A stretch of 64,000 nucleotides of DNA. It comes from Rothia sp035916755 (lineage in GTDB: Bacteria > Actinomycetota > Actinomycetes > Actinomycetales > Micrococcaceae). Each line of letters opens with the position of its first letter. Within the stretch, counting starts at the first letter, position 1. Position numbers and translations under genes: made by a program. The stretch is taken from assembly GCF_035916755.1 (NCBI RefSeq), contig NZ_JAYWIX010000005.1, positions 186,001-250,000 of the forward strand, written 5' to 3'. The notes beneath the pieces are model-generated. The model saw nothing but the letters and a program-made list of their open reading frames with translations. It searched no databases and was not told the origin of the DNA. Shown in pieces: positions 19,431 to 28,757 of this stretch.

Positions 19431-20860
19431 TTGTTCTTGGCCTTTTCTTCGGCGCGGGCGGTGAGGGTCTGGCCGCGGTTCTTGCGGTAGACCATCCACC
19501 AGCCTGCCCCCAGCAGGGCATACCAGACCGGCATGGCAATCAGGGCCTGGCGGGTGTCTTCGTACATAAAGAGCAGCACGATGACGCCCGCGAAGAAGGC
19601 GAGTACGGCGTAGCAGGTAAAGACGCCACCGGGCAGCTTGTAGACGGACGCCTCGTGTAGCTGCGGGCGGGTCTTGCGGTACTTGAGGTAGGCAATCATA
19701 ATCAGCGACCAGGTAACAACGGTCAGTACCGAAGCCACAGTGGTGACCAGGGTAAAGGCCGCAATGAGGGAGTCACCCGAGTAGAGCAGGATTAGACCCG
19801 AGAAAAGCAGCACGGTGGTCAGGAAGAGACCGTTGCGGGGCACGCCGTTCTTAGAGAGCTTGCCGAAGATGGCGGGGGCGCTACCGCTTTGGGCCAGGCC
19901 GTAGATCATGCGGGAGGTTGAGAAGATGCCCGAGTTAGCGGACGAGGTCGCACTGGTAAGCACCACGAAGTTCACCAGGTGGGCGGCAAAGCCCAGGCCT
20001 GCCAGGGTGAACATTTCAACGAAGGGGCTCTGGTTGGGATCGATGTTGCGCCAGGGGGTGACCATGAGAATCACAGCCAGGGTTAGCACGTAGAAGATGA
20101 TGATACGTACCGGCACCGCATTGATGGCGCGGGGCAGGGTCTTGGTGGGGTCCTTGGTCTCTGCAGCGGTGGTACCGATCAGTTCAGCGCCCAGGAAGGC
20201 AAAGATGCCGATTTGGAAGGCTGCGAAGAATCCGCTTGCGCCCATGGGGAAGAAGCCGCCGTCGTTCCAGAGGTTTGCAACGGAAGCCTTATCGCCGTTA
20301 GGGGAGGTAAAGCCAGCGATGACCATGACCAGGCCCACGATGATAAGCAGGACGATTGCCACAATCTTGATGAGGGCAAACCAGAACTCGATTTCGCCGA
20401 AGTTCTTCACGCTCGGCAAGTTCAGAGCCAGCAACAGGCCGATCAGGCAGAGAGCCGGAATCCAGGCCGGAAGGTCGGGCCACCAGAAGTGGACGTAGCT
20501 GGTGATAGCAATAATATCGGCCACACCGATAACGACCCAGGTAAACCAGTAGGACCAGCCCATCAAGAAGCCAGCGCTGGGGCCCAGCAGGTCGGTGATG
20601 AAGTCGTTGAAGGTCTTGTAGTTGAGGTTTGAAAGTAGCAGCTCACCCATGGCGCGGAGCACCAGGAAGATTACGGCACCGATGATGGCGTAGACCAGCA
20701 GCAGGGAGGGGCCTGCGAGTGAGATGGTCTTGCCCGAGCCCATAAAGAGACCGGTACCGATAGCGCCACCGATAGCGATGAGCTGGATATGACGGTTCGA
20801 AAGACCGCGCTGCAGGCCTTCTGCCGCCTGCGGTTCAGGTGTGTGCTCGGCTGTAGCCAT
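19427..20860 (-). CDS. cycA: D-serine/D-alanine/glycine-type amino-acid permease
   Basis: 477 residues, 12 membrane helices, APC superfamily (AAT family). The N-terminus NRHIQLIAIGGAIGTGLFMG followed by SGKTISLAGPS is close to Escherichia coli CycA from memory, and so are GTTAAETKDPTKTLPRAIN and SSANSGIFSTSRM. Likely a proton symporter for glycine, D-alanine or D-serine. The start has AGGGGG upstream. Together with two Na+/alanine symporters within 9 kb, this suggests attention to alanine/glycine uptake. Confidence 0.92.
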   Translation of the reverse strand: MATAEHTPEPQAAEGLQRGLSNRHIQLIAIGGAIGTGLFMGSGKTISLAGPSLLLVYAIIGAVIFLVLRAMGELLLSNLNYKTFNDFITDLLGPSAGFLMGWSYWFTWVVIGVADIIAITSYVHFWWPDLPAWIPALCLIGLLLALNLPSVKNFGEIEFWFALIKIVAIVLLIIVGLVMVIAGFTSPNGDKASVANLWNDGGFFPMGASGFFAAFQIGIFAFLGAELIGTTAAETKDPTKTLPRAINAVPVRIIIFYVLTLAVILMVTPWRNIDPNQSPFVEMFTLAGLGFAAHLVNFVVLTSATSSANSGIFSTSRMIYGLAQSGSAPAIFGKLSKNGVPRNGLFLTTVLLFSGLILLYSGDSLIAAFTLVTTVASVLTVVTWSLIMIAYLKYRKTRPQLHEASVYKLPGGVFTCYAVLAFFAGVIVLLFMYEDTRQALIAMPVWYALLGAGWWMVYRKNRGQTLTARAEEKAKNN

Positions 20861-21147
20861 GAGCGCCCCCTTAGAAAAGTCACAGTCCTGCCAGGAGCGA
20901 ACACACCCCCTCTTCTGCGGGGAGAGCAGGGATAGCGCGCCTTTCCAGACCGGTATTTTGTTATAGTTCAGGTCAAGTGTAGTCCTTCTAGCAGGGGTGT
21001 TTTTTCCGCACAGGGTTGCCCCGGGCGTCCGCTCGTCCGCTCTTTCCCGCTGTTCAAGCCGCCACCACCGCGCTAGAATGTTTACACGGAAACAAAATTT
21101 TCTCGGGTTGCCGTGCGACTCCGAGACCCCTATCGACAGGATTTCTC

Positions 21148-21555
21148 ATGCCCAAGCTTTCAAACGCAGCCCTCCGCCTGACCACCGGCGCTCTGATCCT
21201 CAACTCAGGCATCGGCAAGCTCTCCATGGACGAGGCCACTTACGGCCACCTCAAGGGTATGGCATCAGCCGGCGTTCCCCAGGTAGCCAAGCTCTCCGAC
21301 AAGCAATTCGGTAAGGCCCTTGCCGTCAGTGAAACCGCCCTGGGCGCAGCCCTGCTGACCCCTTTCGTTTCCCCCAAGCTGGCCGGCCTGGGCCTGACCG
21401 CTTTCTCAGGCGGCCTGCTGAGCATGTACTTCGGCATTGATTCCATGACTGAAAAGGACGGCATCCGCCCCACCCAGGAAGGTACCTCCATGGCTAAGGA
21501 TGTTGTCCTGCTCGGCGCAGGCCTGGCCCTTCTCTTCTCCGGTAAGAAGAAGTAG
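21148..21555 (+). CDS. Small DoxX-like membrane protein
   Basis: 135 residues. ALRLTTGALILNSGIGKL at the start is the DoxX/YkgA-type first helix with a glycine pattern, and three more hydrophobic segments follow. It ends in a basic KKK. Start at MPKLSNA chosen because the family begins here; ACAGGA lies 8-9 nt upstream. The longer frame to 21016 is Arg/Pro-rich non-family sequence. Function unknown. Confidence 0.8.
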   Translation: MPKLSNAALRLTTGALILNSGIGKLSMDEATYGHLKGMASAGVPQVAKLSDKQFGKALAVSETALGAALLTPFVSPKLAGLGLTAFSGGLLSMYFGIDSMTEKDGIRPTQEGTSMAKDVVLLGAGLALLFSGKKK

Positions 21556-21578
21556 CCTTCAGCTCCTCTTTAACTTCG

Positions 21579-21607
21579 CCGCCCCACTCCTTCCAGGAGC
21601 GGGGCGG
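21579..21607 (+). terminator. Intrinsic terminator after DoxX-like gene
   Basis: CCGCCCC(A)CTCC pairs with GGAG(C)GGGGCGG around a TTCCA loop, followed by TTCTCT. Confidence 0.75.
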
Positions 21608-21704
21608 TTCTCTATCCTTAATAAACCAACAGGAAGCAGGCTCATCATCAGCTGTGTGATAAATTAACGAGAGCTAGACCACAGAGAAAGAAAAGGATAG
21701 ACCC

Positions 21705-23396
21705 GTGGGCACCCTGCAAGAAGCACTCGATACAGCCAGCAGCTTCATTTGGGGCCCTTTCCTTCTCCTACCCCTGCTGATTGGCACCGGCATCTTCCTC
21801 ACCGTCCGCCTGGGCTTCATCCAGCTCAGGCTCTTCACCAAGGCCATGAGCCTGCAATTCGGACGCCGCTCCCGACAAGAAGGAGCCAGAGGCGAAATAT
21901 CCTCTTTCCAGGCCATGAGCACAGCGCTAGGTGCCACCGTAGGCACCGGCAACATTGTTGGCGTAGCCCTCTCCCTCAGCATCGGCGGCCCCGGAGCTCT
22001 CTTCTGGATGTGGGTTACCGCCATTTTCGGCATGGCCTCAAAATACGCCGAATGCTTCCTCGGCGTCCGCTTCCGCCACCGAGACAAGATGGGCGAACTC
22101 ACCGGCGGCCCCCAGGCCTACCTGCAACGAGGCATCCCCAACCGCTTCGGAAAATTCCTCGCCACCATGTTTGCCGTCTGCTGTGTCTTTGCCTGCTTCG
22201 GCATCGGCAATATGACCCAGGCCAACGCTATCTCAGCTAACCTAGAGCACTCCTTTAATATCCCGCCCTACCTGACCGCAGGCGTCCTGGCCCTAGGTAC
22301 TGCCGCAGCCTTACTGGGCGGAATTAAGACAGTCTCAAAGGTAACAGCCTTCTGTGTGCCCCTGATGATCCTGCTCTACCTGGGTTTTGGGGCCTATATC
22401 GTTGCCATCAACGCCCACATGCTACCAGAGGCCTTCGCCATGATTCTGCGCGGAGCCTTCACCGGCGAGGGGGCCCTGGGCGGGGCTGTAGGGGCCGGCA
22501 TGATTTTTGCCCTCCAGGTCGGCGCCCAGCGTTCTCTCTTTTCCAACGAGTCGGGTATGGGCACAGCAGCTATCCCAGCAGCTGTGGCAACGACCTCCCA
22601 CCCGGTGCGTCAGGGGCTGGCCTCTATGACCCAGACCTTCGTTGATACCATCGTGGTTATCTCTATGACCGGCTTTATTCTACTCACCACCGGAGCCTGG
22701 CAGGGTGAGGATCCAGCCACCTCAACCTCTATCGCCTTTACCACCGGCCTGCCCGGCGACTGGGGCGGCTACGTGGTGACCTTCTGCCTGGTTCTGCTGG
22801 GCTACTCTACTGTGCTGGGCTGGTCCTACTACGGGGAACGGGCCTTGGAATCTCTGGGCGGGGGTGCAAGGGCTATCGTCAGCTACCGTATGCTCTTTGC
22901 CCTGGTCTGTGGCCTAGGTGCTATCGCCCCTCTTACCCTGGTCTTTACCTTCTCAGATGTCATGAACGGTCTTATGGCCATTCCTAACCTCATTGGCCTG
23001 CTCATGCTCTCTGGCTTAGTCGCTCGCGAAACCAAGAAGTACCTCACCCACGACCCTAATTTTGAGGCAACTGTCGATAACATCGACAGTTTTATGTACG
23101 GCCACCCCGGTGGCCTGGACGCCCAAATTGACCACCAGGTTGATCTTTCCCAGAAGAACCCAACCCTGGAGCACCCCGATACAACCAGCCTCAAGATCGT
23201 CACTGAAAAGATGATTGCCGAGGACGCTGCCCAAAGCACCCAGCCCAAGATTTACGACGTCACCCTTGAAGACGTCAATACCGGGAGCATCCCCCTACAG
23301 ACAGGTTCCCTACCGATCATCCAGCAGGCTAAGCCCACCTTTGGAACCCCCACCGACCCCAGGGCTATGGATGCTCCAGGTAAGACCTCACAATAA
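21705..23396 (+). CDS. Sodium:alanine symporter, AGCS family
   Basis: 563 residues; 10-11 membrane helices in the first 440. Family motifs: GPFLLLPLLIGTGIFLTVRLGF at the start (only in part quoted here), GATVGTGNIVGVALSLSIGGPGALFWMW, and GGPQAYLQRG. It moves alanine or glycine with Na+. The C-terminal cytoplasmic tail of about 110 residues is unusually long and includes FMYGHPGGLDAQ, which is echoed in the other symporter at 27147 (FMQGRPGAID). GTG start with AAAGGA 7 nt upstream. Confidence 0.94.
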   Translation: MGTLQEALDTASSFIWGPFLLLPLLIGTGIFLTVRLGFIQLRLFTKAMSLQFGRRSRQEGARGEISSFQAMSTALGATVGTGNIVGVALSLSIGGPGALFWMWVTAIFGMASKYAECFLGVRFRHRDKMGELTGGPQAYLQRGIPNRFGKFLATMFAVCCVFACFGIGNMTQANAISANLEHSFNIPPYLTAGVLALGTAAALLGGIKTVSKVTAFCVPLMILLYLGFGAYIVAINAHMLPEAFAMILRGAFTGEGALGGAVGAGMIFALQVGAQRSLFSNESGMGTAAIPAAVATTSHPVRQGLASMTQTFVDTIVVISMTGFILLTTGAWQGEDPATSTSIAFTTGLPGDWGGYVVTFCLVLLGYSTVLGWSYYGERALESLGGGARAIVSYRMLFALVCGLGAIAPLTLVFTFSDVMNGLMAIPNLIGLLMLSGLVARETKKYLTHDPNFEATVDNIDSFMYGHPGGLDAQIDHQVDLSQKNPTLEHPDTTSLKIVTEKMIAEDAAQSTQPKIYDVTLEDVNTGSIPLQTGSLPIIQQAKPTFGTPTDPRAMDAPGKTSQ

Positions 23397-23829
23397 TCTT
23401 TCGTATCCATCACACAGAGCTGCCCAGCTATCTAGTACATGTGATTTTTAAAGGGAGCTCGAGTCTCTTTCTCAGTCACTTGCTGCCCCTCGGTTTACCA
23501 TGGCCTTTGAGACCGTATTTGGTCTACAGGGTCTAAAAATACGACTAGGAGGCATTTTGAGCCCTTCCAGGTCAAGAAACCAGTAGGCTGCTAGAAGAAG
23601 AGATAAAAAAACTTTCCAGTACAAGAGATTAGATAAGGTGACATTTCTCCCAAGGGCTCCGACATAAGCGCACCAAAAAATCCGCTAAAGTGGGGACAGA
23701 AAACATTGCACTGCGGCTTCACCTCCGCAAAAAATATTACTGAACAGCCCACAAAGCTTATGTCCACCCCCAAACGTATAAGCCCCCCGCCCTGTTCAGC
23801 ACCGCACTTTTAGAAGAAGGACACCTCCC
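23397..23829 (+). other. Non-coding gap before cholesterol oxidase
   Basis: About 430 bp. An 8-bp inverted pair, CTGAACAG (23740-23747) and CTGTTCAG (23792-23799), lies 30-90 bp before the oxidase start and might be an operator. AGAAGAAGGAC is the ribosome site of the oxidase. No gene seen. Confidence 0.45.
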
Positions 23830-25434
23830 ATGTCATTTACCCCAAACCGCCGCTCCGCCCTCAAGCTAACCGCAGCCGCTTCTGCTGCCTCCGCCCTGAC
23901 CGCCGCAAGCACCAGCACCGCCCACGCTAACGGCCAGAAGCGTATCGCCATCATTGGCTCCGGCTACGGCGGCGCTGTAGCTGCCCGCGCCCTGACCGAA
24001 AAGGGCTATACCGTTGACATGATCGAGATGGGTGCCGACTGGGAGAAGATGGCCGCCAAGTCAAACGGCTACAAGTTCGACCAGATGACCTCCCCCACCG
24101 AGCGCTCCATGTGGTTCGAAAACCGCACCGACATGCCCCTCTCATCCATCGGCGGCCTGGACTTCGTCAACCGCTCCATCGGCCGTGCAGCCGGTGTCCT
24201 TGGTGTAGAACGCTTTGCCAACATGAAGGTCTACGTCGGCAAGGGTGTCGGCGGTGGCTCCCTTGCTAACGGTGGTATGGCAGTTACCCCCATCCAGTCC
24301 TACTTCCAGCAGGTTCTGCCCCAGCTCGATGCTGCTGAAATGTACAACACCTACTTCCCCCGCGCCAACGCCAACCTGGGCGTCGCCACACCCCCCATGG
24401 ATATCGTCGGCACCTCCAAGTGGTACCAGTTCTCCCGTCTCTCAGCTGCCCAGGCAGCCAAGGCTGGCTTCCAACACCAGTTCGTTCCCAACGTCTACGA
24501 CTGGGACTACATGCGCCGTGAGAACTTCGGCCGCGCCACCAGGTCAGGCCTGGGTGGCCAGGTCATCTTCGGCAACGACTACGGCAAGAAGACCCTGCCC
24601 AAGACCATCCTGGCTACCGCCTTCGCTACCGGCAAGGTCAACCTGACCACCATGACCGAGGTAACCTCCATTACCCAGCAGGCCGATGGCACCTTCTCCC
24701 TTGAGCTCAAGACCATCGACTTCCGCGGCAACCTCGTAGGCGTAGCCAAGAAGGTCTACGACCGCGTTATTATGGCAGCCGGCTCCGTTGGCACCAACCG
24801 CCTCCTGCTCCAGGCCCAGGCCACCGGCGCCATCAAGAACCTGCCCGCTACCCTGGGCACCAATTGGGGCCCCAACGGCAACATCATGGTTGCCCGTAAC
24901 GTTGCTGCCGCAACCGGTGGCTACCAGTCCGGTATTCCCGCCATGGGCGTCTCAAACTGGGACAACTCAACCAACTCCGTCTTTGCAGAGCTGGCCCCCT
25001 TCCCCGCCGGTATCGACATGCGTATCGGCCTCTACCTGGCCATCACCAACAACCCCAACAAGGGCAAGTTCACCTGGAACCAGTCCACCGGCTCCATGGA
25101 ACTAGACTGGGACTCCGTCAAGGCAGCCCCCGGCGTTGCAGCAGCCAAGGCCTTTATGGATAAGATCAATGCTGCCAACCCCGGCACCTCCTACAACACC
25201 GGCCTCTTCCAGGATCGCAAGACCTTCGCCGACTATTTCACCTACCACCCCCTGGGCGGTGCAGTCATCGGCGAAACCACCGACCTCAACGGTGAAGTTA
25301 AGGGTGTTCCCGGTCTCTTTGTTATGGATGGTTCCCTCATTCCTGGCAAGATTGGTGTTAACCCCTTTGTTACCATTACCGCTATTGCGGAACGTAACAT
25401 GGATCGCCTGCTTGCAGCCGGCCGTTTCTCCTAA
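23830..25434 (+). CDS. choA: Secreted class I cholesterol oxidase (GMC flavoprotein)
   Basis: 534 residues. Oxidises the 3-hydroxyl of cholesterol and isomerises to cholest-4-en-3-one with H2O2 release, outside the cell. A Tat leader (NRRSALK, residues 6-12) is cut near AHA/N at 33. FAD-binding GSGYGG is at 43-48 and GKGVGGGSL at 138-145. The three catalytic residues of the Streptomyces/Brevibacterium enzyme are all present: E387 (SVFAELAP), H473 (TYHPLGG) and N511 (GVNPFVT). Codons are strongly biased to C-ending forms and AAG for lysine, suggesting high expression. The next gene, 20 bp on, is a secreted protein probably cotranscribed. The sterol role is strong by family; substrate breadth is not known. 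Confidence 0.93.
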   Translation: MSFTPNRRSALKLTAAASAASALTAASTSTAHANGQKRIAIIGSGYGGAVAARALTEKGYTVDMIEMGADWEKMAAKSNGYKFDQMTSPTERSMWFENRTDMPLSSIGGLDFVNRSIGRAAGVLGVERFANMKVYVGKGVGGGSLANGGMAVTPIQSYFQQVLPQLDAAEMYNTYFPRANANLGVATPPMDIVGTSKWYQFSRLSAAQAAKAGFQHQFVPNVYDWDYMRRENFGRATRSGLGGQVIFGNDYGKKTLPKTILATAFATGKVNLTTMTEVTSITQQADGTFSLELKTIDFRGNLVGVAKKVYDRVIMAAGSVGTNRLLLQAQATGAIKNLPATLGTNWGPNGNIMVARNVAAATGGYQSGIPAMGVSNWDNSTNSVFAELAPFPAGIDMRIGLYLAITNNPNKGKFTWNQSTGSMELDWDSVKAAPGVAAAKAFMDKINAANPGTSYNTGLFQDRKTFADYFTYHPLGGAVIGETTDLNGEVKGVPGLFVMDGSLIPGKIGVNPFVTITAIAERNMDRLLAAGRFS

Positions 25435-25454
25435 ACACAGAAAGCACACACACA

Positions 25455-26081
25455 ATGACTGCGCATAATCCCAAGCGTCGAACCATCCTGAAGGCAGGTG
25501 CCTGGGCGGCCCCCACCGTCCTAGCCACCACCGCCGTTCCCGCCTACGCAGCGAGCTTCGAAACCAGCAACCTCACCGACCTGGCTATCGAACTTACTGA
25601 CCCCAGCATGGACTGGTCAACCTTCACCCCCGTCTACGACACCCCCATCTACCGTGGCCCCACCACCACCTCTAGCGTTGCTGGCCGTGCTTCCTTCCCC
25701 AAGAGCATGATCATCACCAACGTTGGTAGCGTTCCTGCTGTTGCCCCCAGCGGCACCCTGCTGACCGACATGCAGGACGTCGGAACCGATGCCAGCGGTT
25801 CCAACCAGGCTGGCACCTACGTCAACTCCACCGACCCGCTGGTCACCTTCACCTATGCCGGTTCAGGTGGCTGGGGCGTCCCCACTTTCACCTGGTCCTA
25901 TGCAGGCACCCTGCAGCCCGGTGAATCTGTAGAGATTCCCCTGCGCTATTACGTGAATTTCCCCTTCTGGAATGTCCAGTACGAACTCTTCGTAGCTGTT
26001 ACCGTTCTAGACGAGATGGATGGCGACTCAGACGATAACCACGAGCATATGGGTGTTACCCAGGGCACTGTTATCTACTAA
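25455..26081 (+). CDS. Tat-type secreted protein next to cholesterol oxidase
   Basis: 208 residues. Leader KRRTILK (RR at 8-9), hydrophobic stretch, and cleavage motif AYA-AS near 33; the leader resembles the protein at 5762. The mature 175 residues are rich in Thr, Ser, Val and aromatic residues, with NVGSVPAVAPSG and GESVEIPLRYY, suggesting an Ig-like beta-sandwich with an acidic DSDDNHEH segment near the end. No cysteines or catalytic motif. The 20-bp gap after the oxidase stop implies one transcript. It may be a partner, adhesin or substrate binder; function unknown. Confidence 0.85.
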   Translation: MTAHNPKRRTILKAGAWAAPTVLATTAVPAYAASFETSNLTDLAIELTDPSMDWSTFTPVYDTPIYRGPTTTSSVAGRASFPKSMIITNVGSVPAVAPSGTLLTDMQDVGTDASGSNQAGTYVNSTDPLVTFTYAGSGGWGVPTFTWSYAGTLQPGESVEIPLRYYVNFPFWNVQYELFVAVTVLDEMDGDSDDNHEHMGVTQGTVIY

Positions 26082-26104
26082 GTAGATAGAGGGAATAGAC
26101 CCCC

Positions 26105-26132
26105 AGGGGCAGGCTGCTTTCAGCCTGCCCCT
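26105..26132 (+). terminator. Terminator after secreted protein gene
   Basis: AGGGGCAGGCT (26105-26115) pairs with AGCCTGCCCCT (26122-26132) around a 6-nt loop, followed by TCCTGTAT. Confidence 0.75.
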
Positions 26133-26238
26133 TCCTGTATCTGTCAAGATATACTTATACAGATTTCCCCCCTCCCCCGGCGGCACTTAGAGTTTCCGTG
26201 TGCGCCGGTTTGCCTCTGCCAACCCCGCAAGGAGAGTT

Positions 26239-27060
26239 ATGGAAACCAATAAGCAAAAGCAAGATTTAGCAGCCAAGGCTGAGCGGGCTGCGGCCGGCGC
26301 AGACCTCACAGCCCCCGTCCCTGAACAGTTCCACCGCCAGCCCTACTCCTTCGTCCGCCGAGGGGACCGCCTCACCGCCCGCCGCCAAAAGGCCTGGGAT
26401 ACCTACGCCTCCACCCACGTCCTTGACCTACCCCGCAAGATCGGCGACACCTCTGTAGCTGAGGGTGCGGTCTTCGACCAGCAGGCCCTCTACGGACGCA
26501 CCGCTGCCCCTCTCGTGGTTGAAATCGGCTCCGGCCTGGGTGAAGCTATCGTCCACCGCGCCACCGAACTGCCAGATACCAACTTCCTCGCCGTCGAGGT
26601 CTACACCCCCGGCATTGCCGACCTCCTGCTCAAAATGGGGCAGGCAGGCGTTGAGAACGTGCGCGTTGCCCAGGCCAATGCCCCCGAGCTGCTCGATAAC
26701 CTGCTCGAAGAGTCTTCTGTTGATGAGCTCTGGGTCTTCTTCCCCGACCCCTGGCACAAGGCCCGACACCACAAGCGTCGTCTGGTCTCCCCTGCCTTTG
26801 CAGATAAGGTAGCCCGGGTTCTCAAGCCCGGTGGTATCTGGCGTCTAGCCACCGACTGGGAAGAATATGCCCTGGTCATGCGCGAGGTCCTCGATGCCCA
26901 CCCCGACTTCACCAACGCCCACGCCGGTGAGAACACCACAGAGGACGACCCGGTGGGCGGCTGGGCGCCCCGCTGGGACGGACGCGTAGTCACCAGCTTC
27001 GAGCGCAAGGCAGGTGAGGCGGGCCGCCGGGCCCACGACCTGACCTACATTCGTCGATAA
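26239..27060 (+). CDS. trmB: tRNA (guanine-N7-)-methyltransferase
   Basis: 273 residues. Makes m7G46 in tRNA using S-adenosylmethionine. Visible: VVEIGSGLGEAIV (SAM site), NFLAVEVYTPGIADL, and the signature ELWVFFPDPWHKARHHKRRLV. The closing TSFERKAGEAGRRAHDLTYIRR is family type. Start chosen at METNKQ because GGAGAG lies 6 nt upstream; an earlier in-frame GTG at 26200 lacks support. TATACTTATAC around 26150 is a likely -10 region. It converges on the symporter at 27147. Confidence 0.95.
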   Translation: METNKQKQDLAAKAERAAAGADLTAPVPEQFHRQPYSFVRRGDRLTARRQKAWDTYASTHVLDLPRKIGDTSVAEGAVFDQQALYGRTAAPLVVEIGSGLGEAIVHRATELPDTNFLAVEVYTPGIADLLLKMGQAGVENVRVAQANAPELLDNLLEESSVDELWVFFPDPWHKARHHKRRLVSPAFADKVARVLKPGGIWRLATDWEEYALVMREVLDAHPDFTNAHAGENTTEDDPVGGWAPRWDGRVVTSFERKAGEAGRRAHDLTYIRR

Positions 27061-27082
27061 TAACCCGTTAGCTATATAAAGC

Positions 27083-27123
27083 AGGCGGGTACCCGCGCAC
27101 ATAGGTGCTGCAGGTACCCGCCT
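27083..27123. terminator. Terminator between trmB and AGCS symporter
   Basis: AGGCGGGTACC (27083-27093) pairs with GGTACCCGCCT (27113-27123) around a 19-nt loop, and TGTTTTA follows on the plus strand. Confidence 0.75.
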
Positions 27124-27146
27124 TGTTTTATGGGCAGAGGGTCTTC

Positions 27147-28598
27147 TTACTGCCCCGTTTTCTCGTAGGAGTCAATCGCTCCGGGGCGCCCCTGCATAAA
27201 GGCGTCGATTTCGGCCTTAGATGCGGTGAGTTTGGGGTCGTTGGCCAGGTAGTACTTGGTCTCTCGAACAATCAGCCCAGACATAAGGAGCAGGCCAATC
27301 AGGTTAGGAATGGCCATGAGCCCGTTGGCGATATCTGAGAAGGTCCAGGCCACGGTCAGTTCCATGGTGCAACCGAAGTAGACAATCACCGCGAAGAAAA
27401 GGCGGTAGGGGGTAACACCGCGGCGGCCCACCAGGCGCTCAATATTGCGTTCCCCGTAGTAGGCCCAGCCTAGAATGGTGGAATAAGCAAAGAGAACCAG
27501 CCCTATGGTCACGATCCAGCTGCCAGCAGGCCCAATGACCGAGGCGAAGGCCTGGCTGGTCATCACTGAGGCTGAGATATGCTCCCCGGTGGAATCGCTT
27601 GCCTGCCATATGCCGGTGACAACCAGCACCAGGCCTGTACAGCTCACCACGATCATGGTATCGATGAAGGTCTGGGTCATTGACACCAGGCCCTGACGCA
27701 CCGGGTGGCTGGTTTGGGCTGCGGCAGCGGCGATAGCAGCTGAGCCCATGCCCGATTCGTTGGAGAAAATACCGCGGGCTACCCCGTACTGAACCGCATA
27801 CATGAGGGTGGAGCCGGCAAAGCCGCCGACAGCGGAGGAGCCGGTGAAGGCGTCCGAAAAAATCTGGCCGAAGGCCGCGGGCAGGTCAGCGGCGTGTACA
27901 CCCAGGATATAGAGGGCCCCGCCCACATAGAAGAGAATCATAATCGGAACGAACCCGGCAGTTACCTTGCCGATGGACTTAATACCGCCCATCAGCACAA
28001 AGAGGGTAATGACAGCCAGGACGATGCCGGTCAGGCCGGTAGGCAAGTGGAAGGTGTCTTCGAGGTTATGAGCGATGGAGTTACCCTGGGCGGTATTGCC
28101 GATACCAAAGGAGGCGAGCACAGCAGCAACCGCAAAGAAAAGAGCCAGGAACTTCCCCAGAAGGCCTTTAATACCGCGCTGCAGGTAGTACTGGGGGCCG
28201 CCTGACACTTCACCCTTAGCGTCAGTGGTGCGGTAGCGGACGCCCAGGAAGGCTTCGGAGTACTTGGAGGCCATACCGAAGAGGGCGCTAAACCACATCC
28301 AGAAGAGGGCACCGGGGCCGCCGATAGAAATCGCGGTGGCAACGCCCACGATGTTACCGGTACCCACGGTGGCTGCCAGGGCGGTGGTCAGGGACTGGAA
28401 TTGGGAAATGTCGCCGCCGGGGGCGTCCTCGTCCTTACGTTCGAGGAAGGCCAGCCGGTTGGCAACCAGCAGTTTGGTGAGCTGGATAAACCCCAGCCGC
28501 ACCGTCAGATAGATACCGGTGCCAAGAAGCAGTGGTATGAGCACAAAAGGCCCCCAGATGAGGGAGCTAATAGCGCTCAAGACGTCTTGAAAGGTCAT
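27147..28598 (-). CDS. Sodium:alanine symporter, AGCS family, second copy
   Basis: 483 residues, 10-11 membrane helices. The same motifs as at 21705: GTGIYLTVRLGFIQL, GNIVGVATAISIGGPGALFWMWF, GGPQYYLQRG and FSNESGMGSAAIAAAA. It lacks the long C-terminal tail of the first copy. ATG with AAGGAC upstream. Two AGCS genes 5 kb apart and in opposite orientation point to older duplication rather than recent copying, since the sequences have clearly diverged. Confidence 0.94.
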   Translation of the reverse strand: MTFQDVLSAISSLIWGPFVLIPLLLGTGIYLTVRLGFIQLTKLLVANRLAFLERKDEDAPGGDISQFQSLTTALAATVGTGNIVGVATAISIGGPGALFWMWFSALFGMASKYSEAFLGVRYRTTDAKGEVSGGPQYYLQRGIKGLLGKFLALFFAVAAVLASFGIGNTAQGNSIAHNLEDTFHLPTGLTGIVLAVITLFVLMGGIKSIGKVTAGFVPIMILFYVGGALYILGVHAADLPAAFGQIFSDAFTGSSAVGGFAGSTLMYAVQYGVARGIFSNESGMGSAAIAAAAAQTSHPVRQGLVSMTQTFIDTMIVVSCTGLVLVVTGIWQASDSTGEHISASVMTSQAFASVIGPAGSWIVTIGLVLFAYSTILGWAYYGERNIERLVGRRGVTPYRLFFAVIVYFGCTMELTVAWTFSDIANGLMAIPNLIGLLLMSGLIVRETKYYLANDPKLTASKAEIDAFMQGRPGAIDSYEKTGQ

Positions 28599-28656
28599 GT
28601 GTTGTCCTTGATACAGGTCCCTGCGGGCGAGGGAGCACCGCAGCTGCGTGATGAAT

Positions 28657-28701
28657 AAGGACGCCCCGCCGCAAGCGTGTGCACTGCGGTGGGGCGTCCT
28701 T
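28657..28701 (-). terminator. Intrinsic terminator after baeRF gene
   Basis: AAGGACGCCCCGCCGCA (28657-28673) pairs with TGCGGTGGGGCGTCCTT (28685-28701); one G-T wobble; 11-nt loop. It lies downstream of the gene that ends at 28758 on the minus strand. Confidence 0.8.
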
Positions 28702-28757
28702 CAACTATAGCGAGTCAAGAACAGGAAGACCTATCTCGTCTTATTCTGTGTATCTGC

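Noticed and set aside
26176..26210. C-runs and hairpin before trmB resembling a 6C RNA
   Set aside because: Only one hairpin and the C-runs are outside loops; does not fit the two-hairpin 6C pattern.
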